Shown in pieces: positions 44,464-52,441 of a DNA stretch of 64,000 nucleotides (position 1 is the first letter of the stretch; each line of letters begins with the position of its first letter). The stretch is from CAZTHM01 sp041946825 (GTDB lineage: Bacteria > Acidobacteriota > Terriglobia > UBA7540), in assembly GCA_041946825.1 (NCBI GenBank), contig JBHGBD010000006.1:92637-156636 (forward strand), given 5' to 3'. The notes under the pieces were generated by a model. The model saw only the letters and a list, made by a program, of their open reading frames with translations. It made no database searches and was not told the DNA's origin. A program made the position numbers and the translations under genes.

Positions 44464-45459
44464 CTATTCGACTTGGATGCCGCGCAGGAAGCTGGCGTTT
44501 TCCTCCGGCAGCGAGACGTTGATGAACATGCCCGAGCCGAGCTCGAAGCCCGCCATCTTCGTCAGCCGCGGGATAATGCTCACGTACCAGTGATAGTGCT
44601 TCACGCCGCAGTACTCGGCGGGCGCCGTACGAATCACGTAGTTGTAATCGGGGTCGCCGAGACCGCGGTAAAGCTTGGCGAGCACGCGCCGCAGGTTGCG
44701 CGCTAGGTCCACCGCTTCCGCGTCCCGGATCTCCGCGAAGCACGCCATGTGACGCCGCGGCATGACGAGCAGCGAGAAGGGTGTCAGCGTGGCGAACTGG
44801 ATGAACGCCACGAAGTGTTCGGTCTCCAGCACGATGCGCGTCTGGTCTTTGAGCTCCAGTTCCTGCACGCGGCAGAAGATGCACTCGCCGAATTCGTCGA
44901 AATGCTCCAGCGCGCTGGAGAGGCGCAGGCGGACCTGCGAGGTGATCACGGGCGTGGCGATCATCTGCGAGTGCGGGTGCTCGATCGAGGTGCCGGCCGC
45001 CTCGCCGTGGTTCTTGAAGATCGTCACCTGCTCGATGCGCGAGTCCGCGGAAGCGAACTTGAAGCGATTCAAGTAAGTCTCGATGATCAGCTCCACTTCG
45101 CTGTCCGGCAGCAGAGCGGTCGTCAGGTTGTGTGCGGGCGTCTCAATCATGACTTCGTGGATTCCCACACCTGAAACCGTGCGCCGGATGCCTTGCACCA
45201 TGCGCTTGCGTTCGCCGTCGTAGCTGAGCGCGGCGAATTTGTTGGGCGTGACGCGCACGCGCCAGGATTTCGTGTCGGGGACAACGTAGGTCGCCGGAGG
45301 CGTCATGCCTTCATTGCCCGGACAGAACGGACACTTCGGATCGTGCGGCGGAAGCGGTTTCTTCTCCTGCTTGCGGACGAATTGATCGGGTCGCTTGGCG
45401 CGCTCCGTGGCGATCACAACCCACTCGCGCGTGATGACGTTATATCGAAGTTCAGGCAT
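44464..45459 (-). CDS. galT: Galactose-1-phosphate uridylyltransferase
   Basis: 331 residues. 'CPFCPGN' zinc knuckle, 'ALSYDGERKRMVQGIRRTVSGVGIHEVMIETPAH', the catalytic 'HPHSQMIATPVI' and 'CGVKHYHWYVSIIPRLTKMAGFELGSGMFIN' define GalT of the HIT superfamily. It swaps UMP between UDP-glucose and galactose 1-phosphate in the Leloir pathway. Its start overlaps the upstream formylglycine-enzyme-like gene by eight bases, showing co-translation. Confidence 0.93.
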   Translation of the reverse strand: MPELRYNVITREWVVIATERAKRPDQFVRKQEKKPLPPHDPKCPFCPGNEGMTPPATYVVPDTKSWRVRVTPNKFAALSYDGERKRMVQGIRRTVSGVGIHEVMIETPAHNLTTALLPDSEVELIIETYLNRFKFASADSRIEQVTIFKNHGEAAGTSIEHPHSQMIATPVITSQVRLRLSSALEHFDEFGECIFCRVQELELKDQTRIVLETEHFVAFIQFATLTPFSLLVMPRRHMACFAEIRDAEAVDLARNLRRVLAKLYRGLGDPDYNYVIRTAPAEYCGVKHYHWYVSIIPRLTKMAGFELGSGMFINVSLPEENASFLRGIQVE

Positions 45460-46234
45460 GAGTTCCTTCCTGGGATGAGGATGGATGAAGCTCGCGGACG
45501 ACTCGAAACCCGTAGTCCGCGTACTGAAACTCGGGAGGAATGCTGGAGCGAGCAGAGCAGCGGCTGACCTTCACGTGGTGCCGCCACGAACCGCCGCGCG
45601 AGGCGCGCCGCGTCCCGGTCGCGGGCCCCGCCGGATTGCGCTCCGGCGAGGCGGTGTAGTAGTCCGCCTGGAACCAGTCGGCGCACCACTCGTGGACGTT
45701 TTCGCAGAGATCGTAAATCCCAAAGGCGTTTGGCTCGCCTTCGCCCACCGGCAGCGGACCCCGAACTTCCCCGCTCCAGCGACGCAAGTACTCCGGTCGT
45801 TCATGCGGGGATTCGCTGCCCCAGGGATAGAGCCAGCCCTCGTGGCCGCCCCGCGCGGCGCGCTCCCACTCGGCTTCGGTCGGCAAGCGATAGCGCCGCC
45901 CGGTCACTGAGCTGAGCCAGTCACAGTATTTCACCGCTTCAAACCAGCTTACCGCAATGACGGGCTGATCCGGGTGATTCAAATCCCGATCGTTCCATCC
46001 GGGCGGCGCGGTGTGGCCGGTCGCCTCCAGGAAAGCGGCGAAGTCGCGGTTGCGGGCTTGGAAGATCGCCAACTCGAAGGCGTCCACCCAGACGCGGTGC
46101 ACGGGCCGCTCGACGTCCTGGCCTTGCGCCGAACCCATCAGGAACGTGCCCGCAGGGATCAACCGGCATTCGGGATCTGCGGCAACCTCGTGCGGCCGCG
46201 CGTTCGAGTGGGACGCGGTGAGGGATTGATTCAA
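45452..46234 (-). CDS. Formylglycine-generating-enzyme-like (SUMF1 fold) protein
   Basis: 260 residues. 'FLMGSAQGQDVERPVHRVWVDAFELAIF', 'RLPTEAEWERAARGG', 'NVHEWCADW', 'ASRGGSWRHH' and 'YGFRVVREL' are FGE-sulfatase family signatures. No signal peptide. The two active-site cysteines of true formylglycine-generating enzymes are not evident, and no sulfatase is nearby, so it is more likely one of the many non-sulfatase relatives (for example ergothioneine- or kinase-linked). It overlaps galT. Confidence 0.85.
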   Translation of the reverse strand: MNQSLTASHSNARPHEVAADPECRLIPAGTFLMGSAQGQDVERPVHRVWVDAFELAIFQARNRDFAAFLEATGHTAPPGWNDRDLNHPDQPVIAVSWFEAVKYCDWLSSVTGRRYRLPTEAEWERAARGGHEGWLYPWGSESPHERPEYLRRWSGEVRGPLPVGEGEPNAFGIYDLCENVHEWCADWFQADYYTASPERNPAGPATGTRRASRGGSWRHHVKVSRCSARSSIPPEFQYADYGFRVVRELHPSSSQEGTHA

Positions 46235-46305
46235 GCTTCGATTTCTCTCGCGCAGAATGATGTTCCCAAAAGAAGGCGCATTCTATAACATTCCGGCGAA
46301 GGCTG

Positions 46306-46335
46306 GTAGGTGGCAGGTGGAATGTGGAATGTGAG
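46306..46335. repeat. Heptad tract, left arm of a perfect 22-bp inverted repeat
   Basis: Units GTAGGTG, GCAGGTG, GAATGTG, GAATGTG. Bases 46306-46327 are the exact reverse complement of 46369-46390, separated by 41 nt. Confidence 0.9.
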
Positions 46336-46368
46336 GACAGGCCAATCGCCCGGATTTGTTCCCATATG

Positions 46369-46390
46369 CCACATTCCACCTGCCACCTAC
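46369..46390. repeat. Heptad tract, right arm beside the methyltransferase Shine-Dalgarno
   Basis: Units CCACATT, CCACCTG, CCACCTA. Together with 46306-46327 it would form a 22-bp stem ending four bases before the GGAGG of the next gene. Confidence 0.9.
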
Positions 46391-46406
46391 TCCGGAGGCC
46401 CTTAAA

Positions 46407-47198
46407 GTGTCCAAACGACAAAGAGAACTCGTCCGCAAACAATTCGCAAAAACGGTCGAGGCTTTCGCGCAATTCGCGGTGCGCGACACGCCGGAAGTGC
46501 TGGCGGAAAAGGTGGAGTTCATCAAGCCCCAGCCCACCGACCTCGCCCTGGACGTAGCGTGCGGCCCGGGAGCGTTGGCGCTGGCGCTCGCGCCCCGTGT
46601 CAGATTTGTGCGCGGCATCGATTTGACGGAAGAGATGCTGGGGAAAGCTCGCGCCTTCCAACTCGAGCGCCAGATCTCCAATGCCGCGTTCGATTGCGGT
46701 GAAGCCGAACAGCTTCCCTACCCCGACGCGACGTTTGACCTGGTCACCTGCCAGATGTCGCTCCACCACATGCCCAAGCCCGAGTTGGCGCTGCGCGAAA
46801 TGGTGCGCGTCACCAAGCCCGAAGGCCGCCTGGTCGTCATGGACACTCTCAGCCCCGAAAGCGACCCCAAGTACGAGTTGCACAATCGCATCGAAAGCGT
46901 CCGCGATCCCTCCCACTGCGAATCACTCCGCCTGACAGCCTTCCTCGGGATGTTCGAGAAGTGTGGACTGGAATTGAACCGCCAGACCATGAAGCGCCGC
47001 CCGCGCTCCTTCAACCAATGGATGCTGCGCGCCGGACTCGAACCCAATCACAAACGGTATATCGAAGCTCGCAAGCTCCTCGAAGACTCCATTCCCGGCG
47101 ACCGGGCCGGCTACTCGGCCGTCATCGAAGGCGACGACATCCGAATTGTGCACAATGAGGGAATGTTCCTATTAACGAAGGTCGCGGCTGAAGGCTAA
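46407..47198 (+). CDS. SAM-dependent methyltransferase (UbiE/Methyltransf_11 type)
   Basis: 263 residues from a GTG at 46407 with GGAGG at 46394-46398. Motif I 'ALDVACGPGALALAL', 'GIDLTEEML', 'DLVTCQMSLHHMPKPELALREMVRVTKPEGRLVVMD' give the complete Rossmann methyltransferase core, close to ubiquinone/menaquinone-type or phosphoethanolamine-type enzymes. Upstream frames overlap the inverted repeat and are not used. Substrate unknown. Convergent with the APC permease. Confidence 0.88.
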   Translation: MSKRQRELVRKQFAKTVEAFAQFAVRDTPEVLAEKVEFIKPQPTDLALDVACGPGALALALAPRVRFVRGIDLTEEMLGKARAFQLERQISNAAFDCGEAEQLPYPDATFDLVTCQMSLHHMPKPELALREMVRVTKPEGRLVVMDTLSPESDPKYELHNRIESVRDPSHCESLRLTAFLGMFEKCGLELNRQTMKRRPRSFNQWMLRAGLEPNHKRYIEARKLLEDSIPGDRAGYSAVIEGDDIRIVHNEGMFLLTKVAAEG

Positions 47199-47199
47199 C

Positions 47200-47215
47200 G
47201 GTAGACGGCATACGG
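47200..47215. repeat. Heptad tract, left arm
   Basis: G-GTAGACG-GCATACG-G directly after the methyltransferase stop. Complementary at 15 of 16 positions to 47270-47285. Confidence 0.7.
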
Positions 47216-47256
47216 GGCAGAACCGAGCGACGATGTTTCAGGTTAAGCTCTTGCCC

Positions 47257-47305
47257 GGTATCCCGTCTACCCTATGCCGTCTACCACCCGCCACCTATCA
47301 CCTAC
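47257..47305. repeat. Heptad tract, right arm overlapping the permease 3' end
   Basis: Seven units: GGTATCC, CGTCTAC, CCTATGC, CGTCTAC, CACCCGC, CACCTAT, CACCTAC. The last unit contains the permease stop codon. Confidence 0.75.
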
Positions 47306-48654
47306 CTCTTTGCGAACGGCCATTCACGCAACAACCGGGCGCGAGCGAAGAAGGTGATTGAGCCGAGCGCAAAAACAACGAGCGCAAACAGCAGCGACAT
47401 CGGGCGAGAGGTTCCCAGGATGTAGAGCCAACCTAGAACGATCACGATTCCCGGCAGCGGGTAGAGCCACATGCGGAACGGACGCGGCAAGTCGGGGCGG
47501 CGAAAACGCAGAACAAAGAAGCCGATGGCCTGGGGAAGGTATTGAATCAACACGCGGGTGGCGACCAGGCTGCCGATGACGTCGGGCAGGCGGCCCAGGC
47601 TGAAGACGGAGGCCACGAGGCCCAGCGCGAGGAGAGAAACGTGCGGGAAGTCGCCCGTGGGATGCAGCCGGGCGAAGACACGGAAGAAATTCCCGTCCAC
47701 GGCGGCGGCGTAGGGAATCCGTGAATAACCCAGCAGGAGCGAAAACACGGAAGAGAACGCGATCCAGAGCATCAGCAGGGTCATCAGGTTTCCCGCGCCC
47801 ACGCCGTGCAGCTTCTCGATGTAGGTGGAAACGATGAAGGTGCTGTGCTGCGCCTCGCGCCAGGGAACGACGCTCAGGATGGAAACGTTCATCAGCAGGT
47901 AGAGCGCCGCCACCGCGACGATCGAGAACATGATGGCGCGCGGAATGACGCGCCCCGGGTCCCGGATCTCTTCGGCCAGATAACATACGTTGTAATATCC
48001 GAAATAGTCATATAAAGCTATAAGAGTCGCGTGGCCCAGCCCCACCGCGAAGACCCAGTCGATCCGGAAGGCATCGGGAGGGAAATCCAGGATCCTTGAC
48101 GCGCTCAAATGAGGCAGGCCCGCGCCGACGATCCAGAAACAGCCCACCAGCGCCCCGGCCAGGAGAATCACCGACAGATTCCCGATGGTGCGAATCCGCC
48201 GATAGAGTGCCAGCGTCAGAACGAGTGGCACGAGCGACGCGAACACCCGAATGCTCCAGCCGGGCAGCGAAGGCGCCAGGTAGTGGAAATAATTCGCAAA
48301 ACCGATCGAGCCGCTCGCCACCGAGAGCGGCGCGGAAAACATGATCTGCCAGACGATCAGAAACGAAAACCACCGGCCCGCCGTGTGCGGACCGAAGGCT
48401 TCGCGGAGGTAGTTGTAACTGCCTCCCGCTTTGGGCATCGCCGCTCCCAGCTCCGCCCAGACCAGGCCGTCGCAAAAGGCCAGCAGCGCGCCAACGACCC
48501 AACCCAGCATCGCCTGCGGCCCGCCCATCGTCGCCAGAAAAAGCGGGATGGTGATGAACGGACCGATGCCGATCATGTCGGTGATCGCCAGCGCCGTCGA
48601 CTGAACCAAGCCAAGGTCTCGCCGCAGTGCGGGTTTTGCGTTCGGGTCGGTCAA
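47302..48654 (-). CDS. APC-superfamily amino acid permease
   Basis: 450 residues with about 12 hydrophobic segments. 'TALAITDMIGIGPFITIPLFLATMGG' is the glycine-rich TM1 motif and 'AELGAAMPKAGGSYNYLREAFG' the TM2-TM3 motif of the APC family. 'YYNVCYLAEEIRDPGRVIPRAIMFSI' covers the conserved TM6-7 loop. Imports or exchanges amino acids or polyamines at the cytoplasmic membrane; substrate unknown. Both of its ends lie near heptad tracts. Confidence 0.9.
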   Translation of the reverse strand: MTDPNAKPALRRDLGLVQSTALAITDMIGIGPFITIPLFLATMGGPQAMLGWVVGALLAFCDGLVWAELGAAMPKAGGSYNYLREAFGPHTAGRWFSFLIVWQIMFSAPLSVASGSIGFANYFHYLAPSLPGWSIRVFASLVPLVLTLALYRRIRTIGNLSVILLAGALVGCFWIVGAGLPHLSASRILDFPPDAFRIDWVFAVGLGHATLIALYDYFGYYNVCYLAEEIRDPGRVIPRAIMFSIVAVAALYLLMNVSILSVVPWREAQHSTFIVSTYIEKLHGVGAGNLMTLLMLWIAFSSVFSLLLGYSRIPYAAAVDGNFFRVFARLHPTGDFPHVSLLALGLVASVFSLGRLPDVIGSLVATRVLIQYLPQAIGFFVLRFRRPDLPRPFRMWLYPLPGIVIVLGWLYILGTSRPMSLLFALVVFALGSITFFARARLLREWPFAKR

Positions 48655-48687
48655 GTGTCACTCCATCGAGGTTGGCGGCCGGAATTA

Positions 48688-48722
48688 AGCAGTCAGCCCG
48701 TAGCCGTCAGCAATCAGAACAG
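48688..48722. repeat. Heptad repeat tract upstream of the permease
   Basis: Units AGCAGTC, AGCCCGT, AGCCGTC, AGCAATC, AGAACAG. Shares AGC at the start of each unit with the tract at 12348-12375. Confidence 0.7.
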
Positions 48723-48763
48723 CCGGGTTGCAGCGTTCGCTGTGCCGTCAAGGTGGCCTGGCC

Positions 48764-48798
48764 CTTTGTCCTTTACCCTTTACACTTTACCCTTTGTC
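48764..48798. repeat. Heptad tract with mirror-symmetric unit order
   Basis: Five units: CTTTGTC, CTTTACC, CTTTACA, CTTTACC, CTTTGTC. It overlaps the last codons and stop of the next gene (minus strand). Confidence 0.85.
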
Positions 48799-49830
48799 CC
48801 GGTCTTCCGCCTCGGCAAGCGCTTCCTCCGGATGATAGTAATGGAGCGCCCGGATCGCCTTGCCCTGGGGAAGCCTTCGTAACAGATAGACATAGGGGTA
48901 GGAAGGCCGGCCCGCTTCGTCTCTTACGATTTCATAATACACGCCTTCGAATTCCACAGTCATCAAATGATTCCAGGCGGGTTTAGGGCGGCAACTCGCA
49001 ATCCTGAGATCATATTCTTCCCCCTGGACTCGATCGAGGAGGTCGGGCGCGAGAGGCGGCATCTGTTCCGCCTCGCGATGCCGCGCGCGGCGCGAGCCGA
49101 GCCACACCACAAGTCGCGGGAAGAGCGATGGGCGCGCTTCTTTGCGCAACACTTCTTCGGGATCGTACGGGTGGACGGCGCGGACCGTCCGGCCGGGCCT
49201 GGATTTGCGCAGACGATAGACGAACCGCCGGGGCGGCTTGCCTTCTTGCTCGCCGAGGACTTCGTAGAGGGTGCCGTTGTGGGAGACCGTCATCATGCGA
49301 TCCCAATCGCGCCTGGGCCGGCAACTGAAAATCCGGAGGTCGTAGTCGGGGCTGTAAACCTCCTCGACGATGTCCGCCACGCGCGGCCCCAGGTCGCGCT
49401 CCGCTCGCCACTTGCCGAGTACCTCCTCGGCCCATGCGACAAGGTGCAGCGGCAGAGTGCCGACGGTTTCCTGGGTTGTCGCCGCCGCCACGGCGCGCAC
49501 CGTCCCCTCCATGCCAAAGTAGACGAGCAGGAGAGTCAGCGGCTGAAAGAAGTACTGCACCATGGAAACGTAGCCCATCCCGTACTGAACGGCGGGAACC
49601 GCCAGGACGCCTTCGTTCCCTGTCGCAATCGCCTTCTGGCCCATCTTTCCGACGGTCTCCTGGATAAATTCGAGGTAGCGAATGATGAAGACCAGAAGAC
49701 ATCCCAATCCTTCCATGATGCCGGAAACCAGGGCGCCGTTGCGGAGATCCATGCCCCCGAAAACCGGCAATTGAACGCGATATCGTCGCGGCAGGAATGA
49801 AGCGACGAGGCTCAACAGGAAATTCGACAT
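48787..49830 (-). CDS. Membrane protein with duplicated 66-residue domain, function unknown
   Basis: 347 residues from the ATG at 49830. N-terminal region has hydrophobic stretches at about 38-52 and 82-107. The C-terminal half carries two copies of one domain, residues 163-228 and 273-338 (offset 110), each starting 'YDLRI-SCRP', then 'W--MMTV/LMTV', 'YEV/YEI', 'FVYRLR/YVYLLR' and ending 'PEE-L'. The N-terminal part resembles bacterial DUF-type membrane proteins of Acidobacteria. No family recognised; the repeat is visible directly. Confidence 0.75.
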   Translation of the reverse strand: MSNFLLSLVASFLPRRYRVQLPVFGGMDLRNGALVSGIMEGLGCLLVFIIRYLEFIQETVGKMGQKAIATGNEGVLAVPAVQYGMGYVSMVQYFFQPLTLLLVYFGMEGTVRAVAAATTQETVGTLPLHLVAWAEEVLGKWRAERDLGPRVADIVEEVYSPDYDLRIFSCRPRRDWDRMMTVSHNGTLYEVLGEQEGKPPRRFVYRLRKSRPGRTVRAVHPYDPEEVLRKEARPSLFPRLVVWLGSRRARHREAEQMPPLAPDLLDRVQGEEYDLRIASCRPKPAWNHLMTVEFEGVYYEIVRDEAGRPSYPYVYLLRRLPQGKAIRALHYYHPEEALAEAEDRDKG

Positions 49831-50195
49831 CCCGCCCTCAACATCCGAACGGCCGTCGGGCCTTCCCGCTGGAGACCCGAGCCGAAAACCCGGCGGATTA
49901 TACAACGCGGTCTGACATACCCCGGGCGGTTTTCGACGCTCCCGCCCTTCCTCGGGGCTTACGGGGACTCGGGCCCTGAAGGATTCACGCCCGGTCGGAC
50001 AAGATGACGCCCTGGGCCGGGCGCCTCCGGCGGCGCGGAAACGTCCCTGGAAGGCCAGAATTCGAGCCGACGGAAATAAAGGCTACTTACCTTGGCTTGG
50101 CGCGAACAAACGCAACCTGTCGCCCGCCAGGGCCCTCAGAGGCCATCCCACGAGCCGACCGCGGTAGGGATATCCTCCCGGCGGCCGGTTTTTTG
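49831..50195. other. Intergenic region, nothing recognised
   Basis: About 365 bp between two minus-strand genes. GC-rich, with no convincing gene, repeat or promoter that I can support. Confidence 0.5.
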
Positions 50196-51230
50196 CTATT
50201 CTCGGGCATTTTGCCCGACCTCGGACAGCCCCACGCCGTACTCGAAGGTTTGTGTCCCCCGCCCGGTTTGGCGGGCGATGAGCGCCGAAGCCTTGGGGTA
50301 GGCGCGCAGGAACGGCCGGGCGCCTTTCGGCCCCAGCACGCTGAGCGCGGTGGCAAGGCTATCAGAAGTGGTGGCGTCAGGCGCGACGACGGTCGTGCTG
50401 CTGCGGCCAATCAGGGCGCGGCCGTTGCGCGGGTCGATGATGTGGGAATAGCGCACCCCGCCGATCTCGACATGCTGCTCCGCGTCGCCCGAGGTCGAGA
50501 CCCCGGCGTCGTGCAGAAGGAGGAACCGTGTGGGGGGCTGGTCGGGTGATTCGAGTGGCGCGATCCCGACCCGCCAGCCCGGCGCGCCCGGCGGCGGCGC
50601 GCCCACAGCGATGTCTCCTCCCGCCGCGACCAGCGCGCGCGTGATGGCGTGCCGCGCCAGGACCTTGAGCGCCTCGTCCGCGGCGTAGCCTTTGGCAATG
50701 CCGCCCAGGTCGAGGAGCATCCCGGGCTTAAGGAGCTGCGCGGTCCGCGCCTTGGGATCGAGGCGAAGCAGCTTGTAGCCGACCCGCCGACGCGCCTCGG
50801 CCATCTCCTTTGGATCGGGCAGTTCGTGCCGGCGTCGCGCCCGACGCCAGAGGTGGATGAGAGGAGCGGCGGTAATGTCGAAGGCGCCACGGCTGCGTCG
50901 CGCCAACTCCTGCGACTTCTCGAGGACTCGGAAGAGGTCTTCGCTCACGGCGACGGGCGGCCCGCCGGCCTGGTGGCAAAGGGACATTAATTCACTGTCC
51001 GCGCGGTAATCGGTCATGGTATCATCCAGCCGCGCGATTCGCTCAAAGGCATCGTCGGTGGCGCGCCGGGCGAGCGTGGCATCGGGCGCATAAAGGACGA
51101 TGCGGAATTGCGTGCCCATGTGAGGTTGCGAGAACTCGAAGCGGGTCAAGGGCGCTTCGTCTGCGAGTCCGCAGGTCGAGGCAGCCAGGAAGCAGCCGGC
51201 CAGAATCCAGGTTCGTCCCCTCGTCGTCAT
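50196..51230 (-). CDS. apbE: FAD:protein FMN transferase (ApbE family)
   Basis: 344 residues from the ATG at 51230 with a signal peptide ('WILAGCFLAASTCGLA'). 'HMGTQFRIVLYA', 'DDTMTDYRADSELMSL', 'GAFDITAAPLIHLWR', 'LLDLGGIAKGYAADEALKVL', 'AAGGDIAV' and 'SGDAEQHVEIGGVRYSHIIDPRNGRALIG' are ApbE motifs including the Mg-binding region. It covalently attaches FMN to Thr residues of periplasm-facing flavoproteins such as Rnf/Nqr or urocanate-type reductases. No obvious substrate gene is adjacent. Confidence 0.93.
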   Translation of the reverse strand: MTTRGRTWILAGCFLAASTCGLADEAPLTRFEFSQPHMGTQFRIVLYAPDATLARRATDDAFERIARLDDTMTDYRADSELMSLCHQAGGPPVAVSEDLFRVLEKSQELARRSRGAFDITAAPLIHLWRRARRRHELPDPKEMAEARRRVGYKLLRLDPKARTAQLLKPGMLLDLGGIAKGYAADEALKVLARHAITRALVAAGGDIAVGAPPPGAPGWRVGIAPLESPDQPPTRFLLLHDAGVSTSGDAEQHVEIGGVRYSHIIDPRNGRALIGRSSTTVVAPDATTSDSLATALSVLGPKGARPFLRAYPKASALIARQTGRGTQTFEYGVGLSEVGQNARE

Positions 51231-51318
51231 CGCCTTCACGCGGCAAGAAACACCCAATGCCTTCCAACATGCTATCAGAATCAGGCCCCGCCCACATCGC
51301 ACCGGAGGGAGTAACAGT

Positions 51319-52341
51319 TTGAAGAGGACCCTTTTCCCGGCCAGTGTTATACTAATCAGTTCGACGATCTTCCTCTGGGGATTATCCGGCCATCCTTCCC
51401 AGACCGGCTCGACGCCCTCGCCCGCCGAGAAAGAGATGAAGCCCTACACGGAGACCCTTCCCGGGAGCACCGTGAAATTCGACATGGTGCCGATAGCGGG
51501 GGGAGCGTTTACCATGGGCAGTCCTACCACGGAACGCGGACGCACGCCCGACGAAGGACCCCAGCACAAAGTGAAGATCCATCCGTTCTGGATGGGCAAG
51601 ACCGAGATGACCTGGGAGGCCTTCGACCTTTACGCCTTCAACAAGAATCTCTCCAAGGCCGCGCCGGCGGCTTCCGCGGCGAGCAACGGGGCCGACGCCA
51701 TCACGCGGCCCACGCCCCCCTACTCCGATCCAACGTTCGGCTACGGCCGCAAGGGGCATCCGATCATCAGCATCTCCCATCACGCGGCGATGGAGTTCAC
51801 CCGCTGGCTGTCGCAGCAGACCGGCAAGGATTATCGTCTGCCCACGGAAGCGGAATGGGAGTATGCCTGCCGCGCGGGAACCACCACACCCTACAGCTTC
51901 GGCATCACGCCCGGGCAGTTGAGCCAATACGCCTGGTTCCGGCTGAACTCCGACGACATGCCGCACGCCGTGGCGCTGAAGAAGCCCAACCGCTGGGGGC
52001 TGTTCGATATGGAGGGCAACGTCGCGGAGTGGGTCCTGGACCGCTACGAGAAGGACGCCTACAAGAAGATCGCCGAACAGAATCCCGCGGATTCGCCGGT
52101 GGTGGTTCCGGGCACGGAGCATTACCCTCATGTCGTACGCGGCGGCTCGTGGGATGACGACGCGGCCAAGTCGCGTTGCGCGGCGCGGCGGGCTTCGACC
52201 AAAGACTGGAACCAGCAGGACCCTCAGCGCCCGCAGAGTATCTGGTGGCTGACCGACGCGCTGCATGTGGGCTTCCGCGTCGTCCGGCCGCTCGAGGAAC
52301 AGGAGAATCTGAAAGGACTGAAATCGCAAGTGACGCCCTAG
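51319..52341 (+). CDS. Exported formylglycine-generating-enzyme-like protein
   Basis: 340 residues starting at a TTG with GGAGGGAG upstream. N-terminal hydrophobic segment (about 8-25) is a signal or anchor. 'IAGGAFTMGSPTTERGRTPDEGPQHKVKIHPFWMGKTEMTWEAF', 'YRLPTEAEWEYACRAGT', 'NVAEWVLDRY', 'VVRGGSWDDDAAKSRCAAR' and 'VGFRVVRPL' are SUMF1-fold signatures. Exported relatives usually bind ligands or modify partners and are common beside Gfo/Idh/MocA genes. It precedes two Gfo/Idh/MocA genes on the same strand. Confidence 0.85.
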   Translation: MKRTLFPASVILISSTIFLWGLSGHPSQTGSTPSPAEKEMKPYTETLPGSTVKFDMVPIAGGAFTMGSPTTERGRTPDEGPQHKVKIHPFWMGKTEMTWEAFDLYAFNKNLSKAAPAASAASNGADAITRPTPPYSDPTFGYGRKGHPIISISHHAAMEFTRWLSQQTGKDYRLPTEAEWEYACRAGTTTPYSFGITPGQLSQYAWFRLNSDDMPHAVALKKPNRWGLFDMEGNVAEWVLDRYEKDAYKKIAEQNPADSPVVVPGTEHYPHVVRGGSWDDDAAKSRCAARRASTKDWNQQDPQRPQSIWWLTDALHVGFRVVRPLEEQENLKGLKSQVTP

Positions 52342-52441
52342 GATAGAATAGCCACTACTCCAATATACTTTTGAAAAGGAATATTAATACTAGAAATCCC
52401 CAACTCGGTAACGCGATTCAGAAGCGATGGAGGACATTGAT

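Noticed and set aside
45452..46234. True formylglycine-generating enzyme activating a sulfatase
   Set aside because: The active-site cysteine pair is not evident and no sulfatase gene is present in the window.
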